Assembly (NCBI RefSeq): GCF_000614105.1
Contig: NZ_BAKH01000031.1
Location: forward strand, 1-32,187
Length of the DNA stretch: 32,187 nt
Reading direction: 5' to 3'
Origin: Prevotella micans DSM 21469 = JCM 16134
GTDB taxonomy: Bacteria; Bacteroidota; Bacteroidia; Bacteroidales; Bacteroidaceae
Positions 1 to 8,600 of the stretch are shown in pieces. Position 1 is the first letter of the stretch. Each line of letters starts with the position of its first letter. A program made the position numbers and the translations under genes. Under the pieces are notes generated by a model. It saw nothing but the letters and a program-made list of their open reading frames with translations. It was not told the origin of the DNA and did not search any database.

Positions 1-185
1 CGACGAGCCGAATCCAACGGCGGGAACGTTTCGCCAAAGGGCGAAGAGCCAAAACATCTTACACACATGCAAAAAGGAGAGGACGTAATTCTCGTCCTCT
101 CCTTTATTTTTCAGCTTAAGTTACTTCCGAAATCGAAATAGAAGGATGGCGGGTGTCTGCACAGGTTAACTAAAGGAGAACCCAA
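1..185. other. Left-edge intergenic stretch with possible gene tail
   Basis: These 185 bases precede the stop codon of serB. All three plus-strand frames are open across the first 60 bases, so the tail of a plus-strand gene beginning outside the window is likely, but I cannot tell which frame is real. The only clear element is the strong terminator hairpin at 73-111. No RNA gene or promoter was recognised. Confidence 0.4.
73..111 (+). terminator. Rho-independent terminator
   Basis: A 13-bp perfect stem (73-85 with 93-105, core AGGAGAGGACG) closes a 7-base loop and is followed by ATTTTT on the plus strand. It would end a plus-strand gene lying off the left edge. Its A-rich left flank lets it also work on the minus strand, downstream of serB. 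Confidence 0.8.
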
Positions 186-1427
186 CTACAGCTTACCGGC
201 CTCACCGAGATAACTGTCTTTCATTCCAAGGAAGTATAGAACGCCGTCGAGCCCTATGGTGGTGATATTCTGCTCGGCGGTGGCCTGAACGCGGGGCTTG
301 GCGTGAAAGGCAATGCCAAGGCCGGCTTCGGATATCATGGGGAGGTCGTTGGCCCCGTCGCCCACGGCGATGGTTTGTTCGAGATTAACCTTCTCGACTT
401 GGGCGATGAGTTTTAGAAGTTCGGCTTTGCGCTTGCCATCTATTATGTCGCCCACAAACCCACCGGTGAGACGGTTGTTCTGGTCGATTTCGAGCTGATT
501 GGCATAGACGTAATCGATGCCATATTTACGCTGAAGATATTCGCCGAAGTAGGTGAACCCACCACTCAGGATGGCAATTTTGTAACCACAACGTTTGAGC
601 ACGCTCATCAGGCGGTCAACTCCTTCGGTCATGGGCAGTTTCTCGGCAATATCGGCCATCACAGAGGCGTCGAGCCCTTTAAGTAGCGCCACGCGCTGAA
701 TGAAACTTTCACGGAAATCAATCTCGCCTCGCATAGCCCGTTCTGTTATTTGGGCCACTTCCTTTCCCACGCCTGCTCTGCGCGCCAGCTCGTCGATACA
801 CTCGGTTTGAATGAGAGTTGAGTCCATGTCGAAGCAAATGAGGCGACGCATGCGACGATACATATCGTCTTTCTGGAAAGAGAAATCGATACCCTGTTCG
901 TGGCTCATTTGCATGAGTTGGGCTTGAAGCATGTCGTAGTCGTTAGGAGTTCCGCGGAGTGAGAATTCAATGCAGGCTCGAACGCTCTGACTCTGCCGAC
1001 GTATGCTTTGCCTGCCTGTGAGCCTTAGAATAGAGTCGATGTTGAATCCTTGCGCGGCAATGACATGCGTTGTGGCCTCGATGTTGGCAGCCGAAAGCGA
1101 GCGACCGATAATTGTGAGTATATAGCGGTTCTTACCCTGGCGGTCGACCCAGGCTTCGTATTCTTCGTCGGACACCGGCGAAAAACCGATGTTCACTCCC
1201 AGCTCGGTGGCCTTGAAGAGAAGTTCCTTCATCACCTGTCCGGAATTAGTGTCGCTGATACGGATGAGAATGCCCAGCGAGAGAGTTGCGTGAATATCGG
1301 CCTGTCCGATGTCGAGAATGCTCGCACCATATCTTGAGAGTATGCTCATTATGGAGGTTGTGAGTCCACGACGGTCGTGTCCGGTGACGCGAATGAGAAT
1401 CTGTTCTTTTTGTTCGTTCTTGTTCAT
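186..1427 (-). CDS. serB: Phosphoserine phosphatase SerB, with N-terminal ACT domains
   Basis: This enzyme dephosphorylates O-phospho-L-serine in the last step of serine synthesis, in the cytoplasm. Residues ~9-80 and ~100-175 look like two ACT-type ligand-binding domains. The HAD catalytic domain starts at D200-M-D202-S-T, the nucleophile and acid/base pair. Motif II is LSGGF near 287-291, and motif IV is VGDGANDLPM at 355-364 with D357 and D361 for Mg2+. The 413-residue length fits the ACT-containing SerB form found in Bacteroidota. The ATG start is 9 bp past the stop of the HAD gene upstream, so the two are probably co-transcribed. No key residue is missing. Confidence 0.95.
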   Translation of the reverse strand: MNKNEQKEQILIRVTGHDRRGLTTSIMSILSRYGASILDIGQADIHATLSLGILIRISDTNSGQVMKELLFKATELGVNIGFSPVSDEEYEAWVDRQGKNRYILTIIGRSLSAANIEATTHVIAAQGFNIDSILRLTGRQSIRRQSQSVRACIEFSLRGTPNDYDMLQAQLMQMSHEQGIDFSFQKDDMYRRMRRLICFDMDSTLIQTECIDELARRAGVGKEVAQITERAMRGEIDFRESFIQRVALLKGLDASVMADIAEKLPMTEGVDRLMSVLKRCGYKIAILSGGFTYFGEYLQRKYGIDYVYANQLEIDQNNRLTGGFVGDIIDGKRKAELLKLIAQVEKVNLEQTIAVGDGANDLPMISEAGLGIAFHAKPRVQATAEQNITTIGLDGVLYFLGMKDSYLGEAGKL

Positions 1428-1436
1428 AGGGCTATT

Positions 1437-2066
1437 CTATTTCAATTGTTCGAGTTCGTTGAGCATTTCTTGTGTCCAGTCGGCCCCATTCTCGGCCAGC
1501 AGGGTATTTATACCGAGCTTGGCGGCCGACGCCACATTGCCGGGACTGTCGTCTATGAAGAGAGCTTCGGCGGGCGCAATGTTTTCTTGTTCGAGGATGG
1601 AGAGGAAAAATTCGGGAGCAGGTTTGAGATGCCCGAGTTTATAACTCACATAGAGGCGGTCAATGTAGTGCCCGATACCGTTGCCCCGACTGTCGAAACG
1701 GCCGCTTTCCATCCATTCCATAACAAAAGGATTGGTATTGCTGGCCAGCACTAGCCTGTAGCCTTCGTGTCGCAAACGTTCTAAGAGCGCAATGTTTCGT
1801 TCGGGAAGTTCCTTGCAGTAACCCAGCCAGCAGTGTTGACATTCTTGCCAGGAAATGTCGCGATGGCAGAGGGTAGAAAGTGCGCCGAGGAAGTCGGTGT
1901 CCGACATGGAGCCGTCTTCCAGCTTACCGAATATTCCGGTTTGCGTATAGGCGTTGAGGCGCTTCTCAACATCCTGTAATCCGATATCCCTGAATCGACT
2001 CATAGCTCGGTCTACGTCGCCGGTGTAGATAACTCCTCCGAGGTCGAATAAGATGGTTTTAATCAT
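1437..2066 (-). CDS. HAD family IA phosphatase (YihX-like)
   Basis: This is a 209-residue haloacid dehalogenase-type hydrolase, probably a small-molecule phosphatase; the substrate is unknown. Motif I is FDLGGVI with nucleophile D8, and the second Asp is replaced by Gly as in YihX-type members. Motif II is ASNT, the motif III Lys lies in LGHLKPAP, and motif IV is FIDDSPGN. The open frame extends 93 codons upstream, but that part has no homology-like character and runs into the promoter region of the divergent GNAT gene, so I place the start at the ATG at 2064-2066, just before motif I. The gene is the first of a pair with serB (9-bp gap). A near-consensus minus-strand -7 box (TACTTTTA) is visible around 2122-2129. 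Confidence 0.85.
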   Translation of the reverse strand: MIKTILFDLGGVIYTGDVDRAMSRFRDIGLQDVEKRLNAYTQTGIFGKLEDGSMSDTDFLGALSTLCHRDISWQECQHCWLGYCKELPERNIALLERLRHEGYRLVLASNTNPFVMEWMESGRFDSRGNGIGHYIDRLYVSYKLGHLKPAPEFFLSILEQENIAPAEALFIDDSPGNVASAAKLGINTLLAENGADWTQEMLNELEQLK

Positions 2067-2168
2067 TACTCTTTCTTGATTTAAAATGTTCTGGGGAAAT
2101 ATGATGTTCTTAACTCGGCAGTAAAAGTAAGGCTTTTTTCTCTGACGCTTCAAGCGGCCTGTTTTAGC

Positions 2169-2176
2169 TACCTTCG
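2169..2176 (+). promoter_or_regulatory. Probable -7 box of the GNAT gene
   Basis: TACCTTCG matches the Bacteroidota -7 consensus TAnnTTTG with one mismatch and sits only 4 bases before the ATG. If used, the transcript would start at or next to the start codon, giving an almost leaderless mRNA. Confidence 0.4.
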
Positions 2177-2180
2177 CAGC

Positions 2181-2759
2181 ATGATTACAATTGAAAACGC
2201 TAAGAAAGAACAGGCCCCCGCGATTGCCCGAATGATTATGGAAGCCATGAATCACGAATGCTGCCAGTGGTTTGCAGGACCTAATCATACGCTCGACGAT
2301 TTCCACCGACTGATAACCGGCCTGGTAGAAACCGAACACTCGCAATATTCCTTCCTAAACACGCTAGTTGCCGTCGATAAGACCGGCCGATTGATTGGAA
2401 TATGCGTAACCTACAACGGCGCTCTGTTGCACGAACTTCGCTGTGCGTTTGTCGACGGAGCCAGGGAGGCGTTCGGGCGCGATTTCTCCGACATGCCCGA
2501 CGAAACAACGGCCGGCGAGCTATACATCGATTCACTCTGTGTAGACAAGGCTTTTCGCGGTCGCGGAATAGCCACACTGCTCCTCGAAGCGGCCGTTAAG
2601 AAAGGAAAAGATATGGGATTGCCCACCGGATTACTTGTCGACAAGGGCAATCCTCGGGCCGAACGGTTATACATTCGTGCAGGATTCCGCTACGACGGCG
2701 ACAACCTCTGGGGAGGGCATGCTATGCGTCATTTAGTTCATCCTCAAAGCTCGGAATAG
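2181..2759 (+). CDS. GNAT family N-acetyltransferase
   Basis: A 192-residue cytoplasmic acetyltransferase that moves the acetyl group of acetyl-CoA to an unidentified amine. Acetyl-CoA-binding motif A is RGRGIA at 126-131, following strand YIDSLCVD. The later N-P-R-A-E-R-L-Y block (157-164) and the AGFR turn are typical of the fold. The gene is monocistronic, divergent from the HAD-serB pair, and its last 16 bp overlap the 3' end of the convergent HsdR_N-like gene. The start is the only ATG before the first strand of the fold (MITIENAKK). Substrate class cannot be read from the sequence. Confidence 0.9.
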   Translation: MITIENAKKEQAPAIARMIMEAMNHECCQWFAGPNHTLDDFHRLITGLVETEHSQYSFLNTLVAVDKTGRLIGICVTYNGALLHELRCAFVDGAREAFGRDFSDMPDETTAGELYIDSLCVDKAFRGRGIATLLLEAAVKKGKDMGLPTGLLVDKGNPRAERLYIRAGFRYDGDNLWGGHAMRHLVHPQSSE

Positions 2760-3193
2760 GTTGGAATAGAAGTCATGAAAGAATAACCGCCTCGCTCATA
2801 ATCCATCTTGCAGGCATAGGTATCAAGACCATTAGTCACCACAAGATAGTCAACCCGAAGAAGAAGATTATAAGCCGAAATCTGGTCGAACACCTTTTGC
2901 GTGAGCGCTACATCGGGCGCTTTATACTCCATAATCATTCGCGGTGCCAAACGCCGGTCGTAGAGCACGCTGTCGGCCCTCACCCGCTTATCGCCTATTT
3001 GCAACTGTACTTCGTTGGCCATGAGCATTGCCGGATAGCCCAGATGTTCGATGAGATAATGAATGAAATGCTGTCGAACCCACTCTTCGGGAGTGAGCGA
3101 AACATATTTCTTCCGCAGAACATCAAATATTTGTCTACGCCCGGAAACACTTCTTACACGAGCTTCGTAGGAAGGGAGATTCAAGCTGTTCAT
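2744..3193 (-). CDS. HsdR_N-like (PD-(D/E)XK fold) conserved protein
   Basis: A 149-residue protein resembling the N-terminal nuclease-fold domain of type I restriction R subunits (HSDR_N_2 type). The pattern RADSVLYD (D73) followed by IMEYKAP (E89-x-K91) fits a PD-(D/E)XK core, and E61 lies upstream. There is no helicase part and no modification or specificity subunit nearby, so a stand-alone nuclease or nucleic-acid-binding role is possible; the real function is unknown. The frame runs further upstream without a plausible protein. I chose the ATG at 3191-3193, which is 19 bases past the minus-strand -7 half of the palindrome at 3205-3220. From general knowledge, such proteins often sit beside holA in Bacteroidota. 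Confidence 0.8.
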   Translation of the reverse strand: MNSLNLPSYEARVRSVSGRRQIFDVLRKKYVSLTPEEWVRQHFIHYLIEHLGYPAMLMANEVQLQIGDKRVRADSVLYDRRLAPRMIMEYKAPDVALTQKVFDQISAYNLLLRVDYLVVTNGLDTYACKMDYERGGYSFMTSIPTYSEL

Positions 3194-3204
3194 CTTCGTT
3201 TCAT

Positions 3205-3220
3205 TACCTTTGCAAAGGTA
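3205..3220. promoter_or_regulatory. Palindromic bidirectional promoter core
   Basis: TACCTTTGCAAAGGTA is a perfect 16-bp palindrome made of two back-to-back TAnnTTTG boxes. The plus-strand copy (3205-3212) faces holA and the minus-strand copy (3220-3213) faces the HsdR_N-like gene. Each is correctly placed for its gene, with a leader of about 60 nt for holA and about 14 nt for the other. Confidence 0.65.
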
Positions 3221-3277
3221 AGAGCAGGTATTCATAATCAAGAAAAATGCAACGCCACGCCCAACAACAAAAAACAA

Positions 3278-4303
3278 ATGGCAACAAAACAACAAACAAC
3301 TTTCCAGGGGATTATGCAAAGCCTCGAATCCCGCAACTTCGCACCGATATACATCCTCATGGGCGAAGAGTCGTACTACATCGACCAGATAGCCGACTAC
3401 ATGGCAAACCAAATCCTATCGCCCGAAGAGAAAGACTTCAACCTAACCGTTTGTTTCGGCTCCGATGCTACCGCCGGACAAATTGCCGACATGGCGCGAC
3501 GCTATCCCATGATGGCCGAGCATCAAGTAATCATCGTTAAGGAGGCACAGAATGTTCGCTCGCTCGAACCACTGGAAAAATATCTCCGAACCCCCGTCAA
3601 CTCAACCATACTCGTGTGGTGCCACAAAAACGGAAAAATAGATGCACGAAAAAAAGTAATCTCCCTTGCCCAAGCGGTAGGCGTGGTGTTCGAAAGCAAG
3701 AAGCTGCGCGACTATCAGCTGCCCGACTTCATTCAAAACTACCTAAAAGCACGGCAAGCAACCATCGACCCGAAATCAACTCAAATGATAGTCGAAGCTG
3801 TAGGCGCCGACCTTAACCGATTAACCTCCGAACTCGACAAACTACTCATAGCCATGCCCGACAACGACCGCCGAATAACCCCCGAACTCGTTGAAAAAGA
3901 AATCGGCGTGAGCAAGGAGTTCAATTCATTCGAACTGCGCGACGCCGTTATCAGAAAAGACACACTGAAAGCCAACCGAATTATAAAATACTTCGACAGT
4001 AACCCCAAAGCCGGTTCGCTTTTCGCCTTCCTACCCCTATTCTTCGCCTACTTTCAAAATCTAATGATTGTGCACTACGCCCCTAAAAAAGAAACCGAAG
4101 CCGACATTGCACACGCACTAGACATGCACACGGCCTGGGGCGCACGCGACTATGCCCTCGGTTTGCAAAACTATCCCAGCAGAAAAACCATGGAAATTAT
4201 ATCCAAAATCCGCGAAATCGACGCCAAGAGTAAAGGACTCGACAACCCTAGCACAAGCGCCGGCGAACTGATGAAAGAACTCATTTTCTTTATCCTGCAT
4301 TAA
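3278..4303 (+). CDS. holA: DNA polymerase III subunit delta
   Basis: Delta is the clamp-loader subunit that opens the beta sliding clamp during replication. The 341-residue length is normal for the family. The N-terminal segment (FAPIYILMGEESYYIDQI) and the middle segment (NSFELRDAVIRKDTLKANRI) are typical of Bacteroidota HolA, followed by the helical clamp-loader collar domain. The frame is open from further upstream, but that part overlaps the antisense HsdR_N-like gene, so the start is ATG 3278 (MATKQQTTFQ). A -7 box lies at 3205-3212, and a terminator hairpin follows at 4353. Nothing is missing or truncated. Confidence 0.93.
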   Translation: MATKQQTTFQGIMQSLESRNFAPIYILMGEESYYIDQIADYMANQILSPEEKDFNLTVCFGSDATAGQIADMARRYPMMAEHQVIIVKEAQNVRSLEPLEKYLRTPVNSTILVWCHKNGKIDARKKVISLAQAVGVVFESKKLRDYQLPDFIQNYLKARQATIDPKSTQMIVEAVGADLNRLTSELDKLLIAMPDNDRRITPELVEKEIGVSKEFNSFELRDAVIRKDTLKANRIIKYFDSNPKAGSLFAFLPLFFAYFQNLMIVHYAPKKETEADIAHALDMHTAWGARDYALGLQNYPSRKTMEIISKIREIDAKSKGLDNPSTSAGELMKELIFFILH

Positions 4304-4311
4304 ATTTTACA

Positions 4312-4329
4312 TCAACGACGCAAAAGCAA
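4312..4329 (+). repeat. Solitary copy of the 41-bp repeat core
   Basis: TCAACGACGCAAAAGCAA just after the holA stop is identical over 18 bases to 5318-5335 in the first unit of the tandem array about 1 kb downstream. It shows that the repeat core also exists as a single copy. Confidence 0.7.
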
Positions 4330-4352
4330 GGCTTTACCGTCTTTCTCCAAAG

Positions 4353-4400
4353 AAAAAAGGCTGAATGCTTCCAATTTGAGCATCCAGCCTTTTTCTATTT
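4353..4400 (+). terminator. Terminator of holA
   Basis: A 15-bp stem with one mismatch (4355-4369 with 4379-4393; AAAAGGCTG against CAGCCTTTT) is followed by TTCTATTT. A-rich and T-rich flanks on both sides would allow it to act in both directions, serving holA and the convergent lipoprotein gene. The remaining bases to 4514 hold nothing I recognise. Confidence 0.8.
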
Positions 4401-4514
4401 GTTATGCGGAATCCCGTCTGCTAGTTCTGTGGCTTCTCGGCTTACTTTATAACTATTTTATGTAGTAGACCGCCCTCCAGCCTTAATCAAAAATCAGTTT
4501 CCGCTTTTCTTTAT

Positions 4515-5078
4515 TCAGGTTGAGGGCAAATACAATTCAGATATATTATCGTATGAGCCTACAAACGAACCATTATCAAAATATATCAGTGAGTGCAATG
4601 ATTTGTATTTCATCCCAGTCAACTCTTCATAAAATAGGCGACTATATCTAGATCTCACGTCAGTACGATAGGCTTCATTATTTATTGAAAACACTTGAAT
4701 TATATTACTATTAAATTCAAAAACCCCTGTATAACAGTTTGCTATCAAAATGAACTTCATGTTATTTTCATCGCAGAACCTTTTTATTAAAGTCGGATTT
4801 ATACAAGAACTACTTCTACAGAAAGGTGTCCAATCATAGACAAGAACTTTATTATTTTCTTTGATGTATTTCCGAAGCTGATTACAGGTTATACTATATA
4901 TTCTCTGAGTAGCAGAGTCTATATTTTTTGAATCCTGTATTTCATCTCTCAAAGGGATTATTCTTGTCTTTTCTTCTTCTGATAAAGATTTAAAACCTGA
5001 TGTAAACCCGGATGTCCTTATACAGGAGTCAAATAATAGCGATAATGAAATCACTATGAGAATATGGATAATTTTCAT
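4515..5078 (-). CDS. Thioredoxin-like lipoprotein, hypothetical
   Basis: The protein starts with a lipoprotein signal (MKIIHIL...LLFDSC, Cys at residue 19), so it should be lipid-anchored in the envelope. The middle part (KVLVYDWTPFC, then SSSC, then FILIANCY) has the strand-loop-helix look of a thioredoxin fold, but the cysteines are C-x4-C rather than CxxC, so redox activity is doubtful. An alternative ATG lies 7 codons upstream (5097-5099); I prefer 5078 because it gives a compact signal peptide. The gene is clearly more AT-rich than holA and the 5686 gene, suggesting transfer. It follows a gene remnant whose stop codon lies 10 bases upstream of the ATG. No specific function is recognised. 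Confidence 0.65.
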   Translation of the reverse strand: MKIIHILIVISLSLLFDSCIRTSGFTSGFKSLSEEEKTRIIPLRDEIQDSKNIDSATQRIYSITCNQLRKYIKENNKVLVYDWTPFCRSSSCINPTLIKRFCDENNMKFILIANCYTGVFEFNSNIIQVFSINNEAYRTDVRSRYSRLFYEELTGMKYKSLHSLIYFDNGSFVGSYDNISELYLPST

Positions 5079-5088
5079 TATAACGAAC

Positions 5089-5268
5089 TTATTTCCCATT
5101 CTTACATAATCCCCAGTTCTTCTTTAAGAACACTCTATATCCTCCATAATTATCTATGTTAGGATTAAATAGTACAGAGCCTTTGGGGACTATAAGAGTA
5201 GTATTATTATGTATATTAGAAGTGTCTCTTACTATAAGAGGCAAATCTGTTGCAAAATTAATGGAATT
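5089..5268 (-). pseudogene. 3' remnant of an unidentified gene
   Basis: The minus strand has a 59-codon frame with no start codon, ending ...KKNWGLCKNGK and stopping at 5089-5091, just ahead of the lipoprotein gene. Its AT-rich, Asn-rich composition matches that lipoprotein, and the tight spacing suggests they were once an operon. The upstream (5') part is cut off by a stop at 5269-5271, about 40 bp before the 41-bp array. I do not recognise the family. It could be a chance open frame. Confidence 0.4.
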
Positions 5269-5311
5269 CTAAAAATGCAGTAATTACATCAGGTTTCAGA
5301 AGTGAGTGGTA

Positions 5312-5548
5312 TTTGCGTCAACGACGCAAAAGCAATACAAAAGTGCATGAGGTTTGCGTCAACGACGCAAATACAATACAAAAATGCATGAGACTTGCGC
5401 CAACGACGCAAAAGCAATACAAAAGTACACGGGGTTTGCGCCAACGACGCAAATACAATACAAAAGTGCATGAGGCTTGCGCCAACGACGCAAAAGCAAT
5501 ACAAAAATGCATGAGCTTGCGCCAACGACGCAAAAGCAATACAAAACA
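5312..5548. repeat. Six-copy 41-bp tandem repeat array
   Basis: Units begin at 5312, 5353, 5394, 5435, 5476 and 5516 (last spacing 40). Each has an inverted-repeat core; in units 1 and 2 it is the perfect stem TTTGCGTC-AAC-GACGCAAA, and in units 3-6 the left arm carries a C for T. The spacer alternates between CAAAAGCAATAC and CAAATACAATAC in units 1-4, as if dimers had been duplicated. Because 41 is not a multiple of 3, open frames across it on both strands are artefacts. It lies upstream of the 5686 gene, outside its promoter. Confidence 0.9.
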
Positions 5549-5645
5549 CTTTTTGAGTTAAAAACAGTAGTATGAAAGACACATCCAACTGCATTAACCA
5601 TAGAAAAACTGTGCTTGCATTTATTCTCTATCAATTACAACTCTT

Positions 5646-5653
5646 TAATTTTG
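5646..5653 (+). promoter_or_regulatory. -7 box of the T9SS surface-protein gene
   Basis: TAATTTTG matches the Bacteroidota consensus TAnnTTTG exactly and lies 32 bases before the ATG at 5686. A convincing -33 element was not identified. Confidence 0.6.
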
Positions 5654-5685
5654 CGCCGAAACCAATTACCTATTTTTAAGAGTTT

Positions 5686-8600
5686 ATGAAGAAGATAATA
5701 ACAACAATCATGCTGACCGCACTGGCTCTACTTCAGCCTATACCGAGTGCAGCACAGCAAGCACAAAAGCTGGTGAAACCCGGCACAATGCAATCAAAAC
5801 AACTTCTGCAAAGCCTCACACCGCAGCAGAGAATCATCCTGCTCAAAACCGGTTCTGCAGACCCAAAACTCACACTCTGGGGAAACATCAAAATCAATGA
5901 CGAATGGGGATTCTACTCTTTCCATCCGAAAAGTACGGCCGGCGATATTGAGTTCACACCTGTGAGCAAGCAAAATCAACGCATCGCCAAAAACGGTGTG
6001 CAGGTGGTCGACGGAAAACTATACGCCGTGGACTTCCAACGTTATGGAGTGGGAAGCGGCGAACTGACGCTCTACACCTACGACCTCGCAACCTGGACGG
6101 GAAGCGGCAAAAGCTATAACGACTTCTCGCTAGCCGCACTCGAAACAGCACAAGCCAAAGACGGCACCGTCTATGGAGAATTTTACAACAGCTCGGCAAG
6201 TAATCAGCAATACGAGGTGGGCACCGTAGACTATCGTACACGCACACGCACAACATTCGGCTCTACTACGCGCCGATATGTAGCAATGGGCATAACGGCC
6301 GACAAAAGACTTTACGGTATCGCGGCCGACGGTAATCTTTACAACATCTCTATAATCAATGGCACCGAGACACTCGTAGGTCCTACCGGAATTGAACTCA
6401 TCGACGAATGGGGTGGCCCTTACGACCAGACGGGCGAAATAGATTCAAAGGACGACACATTCTACTGGTATGCACAAGATAAGGACTACAACACAGCCCT
6501 CTACACCGTAAATCTAACCACCGGAGCAGCCACTAAAGTATCAGATGCCCACGTCACGATGTTCGGCATGCTGCTTGCGCCGGTCAGTGCAAGCGGCGAC
6601 GCTCCTGCCACGGTTACAAACCTAACGGTTGCATTCAGCGGAACAAGTCTTAGCGGCACCGTGAACTTCACCATGCCCACACAAACAGTTGGCGGAAGCA
6701 ACTTGCAAGGAAATATCGACTACTCCATCACTGCCAACGGTTCGCAACTCACCTCCGGAACGTCACAGCCGGGTGCAACAGTGAGCGTGCCCGTCAGTTT
6801 AACGCACAGCGGCGATTACGCCTTCGCAGTGACCGTATCGAACACCAATGGGGCGTCGCCGGCAGCCACGACGAACAAATGGGTGGGGTTCGACGAACCG
6901 CAAACTGTGGGTAATCCGTCGGCAACGCTTTCCAACGGTATTGTAACAATAACATGGACGGCGCCAACTGCCGGCACTCATCAGGGAACACTCGGCACAC
7001 TCACCTACGATGTTGTGCGCATACAAGGACGCGACACCACAACAGTGGCAACAGGCATCAGCGGCACATCGTGCACCGACGACGTGTCGGGAGCTCAATT
7101 GGGCAGCTACACGTATGCCGTCAGAGCCATCAGCGGCGACGCTAAAGGACGTTGGGCCAACACCTCGACTTTGATAGCCGGCGCAGCAATCGAGCCCGAC
7201 TGGAATCATACGTTCGAAGGAACTTCAGCACTGGCCCTCTTTAAAGTTATCGATGCGAACAACGACCGCTTCACCTGGTGGGCCAATGGCGTTGCAGGCT
7301 ATGGCGCAATGAGCAATCAAGGACATGCCACCGCAGCCAGCGACGATTGGCTTATCACACCGCCAATACATCTCACAACCGACCGCGTATATACCGTTGC
7401 TTTCCGAGTACGCAACATCATGGACAAGTATAAAAACACCATTGAGGTGAAATGGGGAAACGGCGACACTCCCGCACAAATGACCAACACCTTAATAGAA
7501 ACATTCACACCCGCCCATTCGGAAACCAACGGAAAATGGCAGGTTTGCACGGCCGACTTGATACCCAACGCCAATGGTAACTTCTACATAGGTTTCCACG
7601 ACAACACCGCCGCCAACGAAAAGTTTCAGGTGGCCATCGACAGTATAACCATCACCAAGACGGCCTACACAGCTGCACCCGATTCGGTGAAATCGCCAAC
7701 CGTGATTCCGGGACAAAACGGAACGCTACAAGCTACGCTGAAATTCACTGCGCCTAACATAACCATAAACGGCGCAACACTGGCCCGAATAGACAGCTTT
7801 GTAGTAAAGCGCGACGATGTTTTAGTTACCCGAATCGGGAACTCGATTCCGGGAGCGAAAGTATCGTGGACAGATAACGATGTTCCGGCAAACGGATTCC
7901 ACTCCTACACAATTACGCCATATCTCGACGGACATTCGGGACGCACGGTAACAACACGCGCTTTCATCGGAATGGATAGACCGAAGAATCCTACCGGCGT
8001 ATCGTTCGTTGACCAAGGTACAAGTCTGCATGCAACCTGGAATGCCTTCGGTGCGACAGGTGTTAACGGCGGATTCCTCCGTCCGGAGAAGGTTAGTATG
8101 ACGTTCTTCTCACTGGTAGACGGCGAATTGGGCGACTCGCTCACAACTAGCTTGCTAGGCGAAACAAGCACAACCATACCATTTAACCCAAACATCACCA
8201 CAGCCGAAGATGGTAAAACACAAACCTTGGCATGGTTCGCAGCAAGAGCCAACGGCGAAGGCGGACATAGCGATTACATATCAGCGCGCGGAGTGGTGAT
8301 AGGCCCAAGCATCGTACTGCCTTTTAAGGAAAGTATGAAAGGCGGGAAGCTAGACAACGGCTTTGCATCGCTCCTGGGTAACGAACAATATAACAATAGG
8401 AAAACGGCCGCACCTTGGCGCGTAGTTACTGATGCACCTCCGACAACGACGGCGGCAGCCTGGTATGGGCTAACTACAGCGAGGAACACTCCGGAACAAC
8501 CGTTCCTTTCACCATCCAACAAGGCGACGAAACATCGGTCAACATGCCCAAGGTTACACTATCGGGAGCAGTTCGCCCGAAACTCTTCTTCGACCTATAC

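Noticed and set aside
2744..3193. Type I restriction system
   Set aside because: Only the N-terminal nuclease-like fold is present; no helicase, methylase or specificity subunit.
5312..5548. 41-bp and 22-bp arrays as CRISPR
   Set aside because: Units are contiguous tandem repeats with no unique spacers, and no cas gene is present.
5289..5634. Open frames on both strands across the 41-bp array (Cys-rich repeats)
   Set aside because: A unit length not divisible by 3 gives repeating peptides in all frames; no promoter, start context or protein character.
8440..8442. Programmed ribosomal frameshift in the surface-protein gene
   Set aside because: No slippery heptamer or downstream pseudoknot is evident; a simple one-base deletion explains it. 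The same holds at 16042 and 31489.
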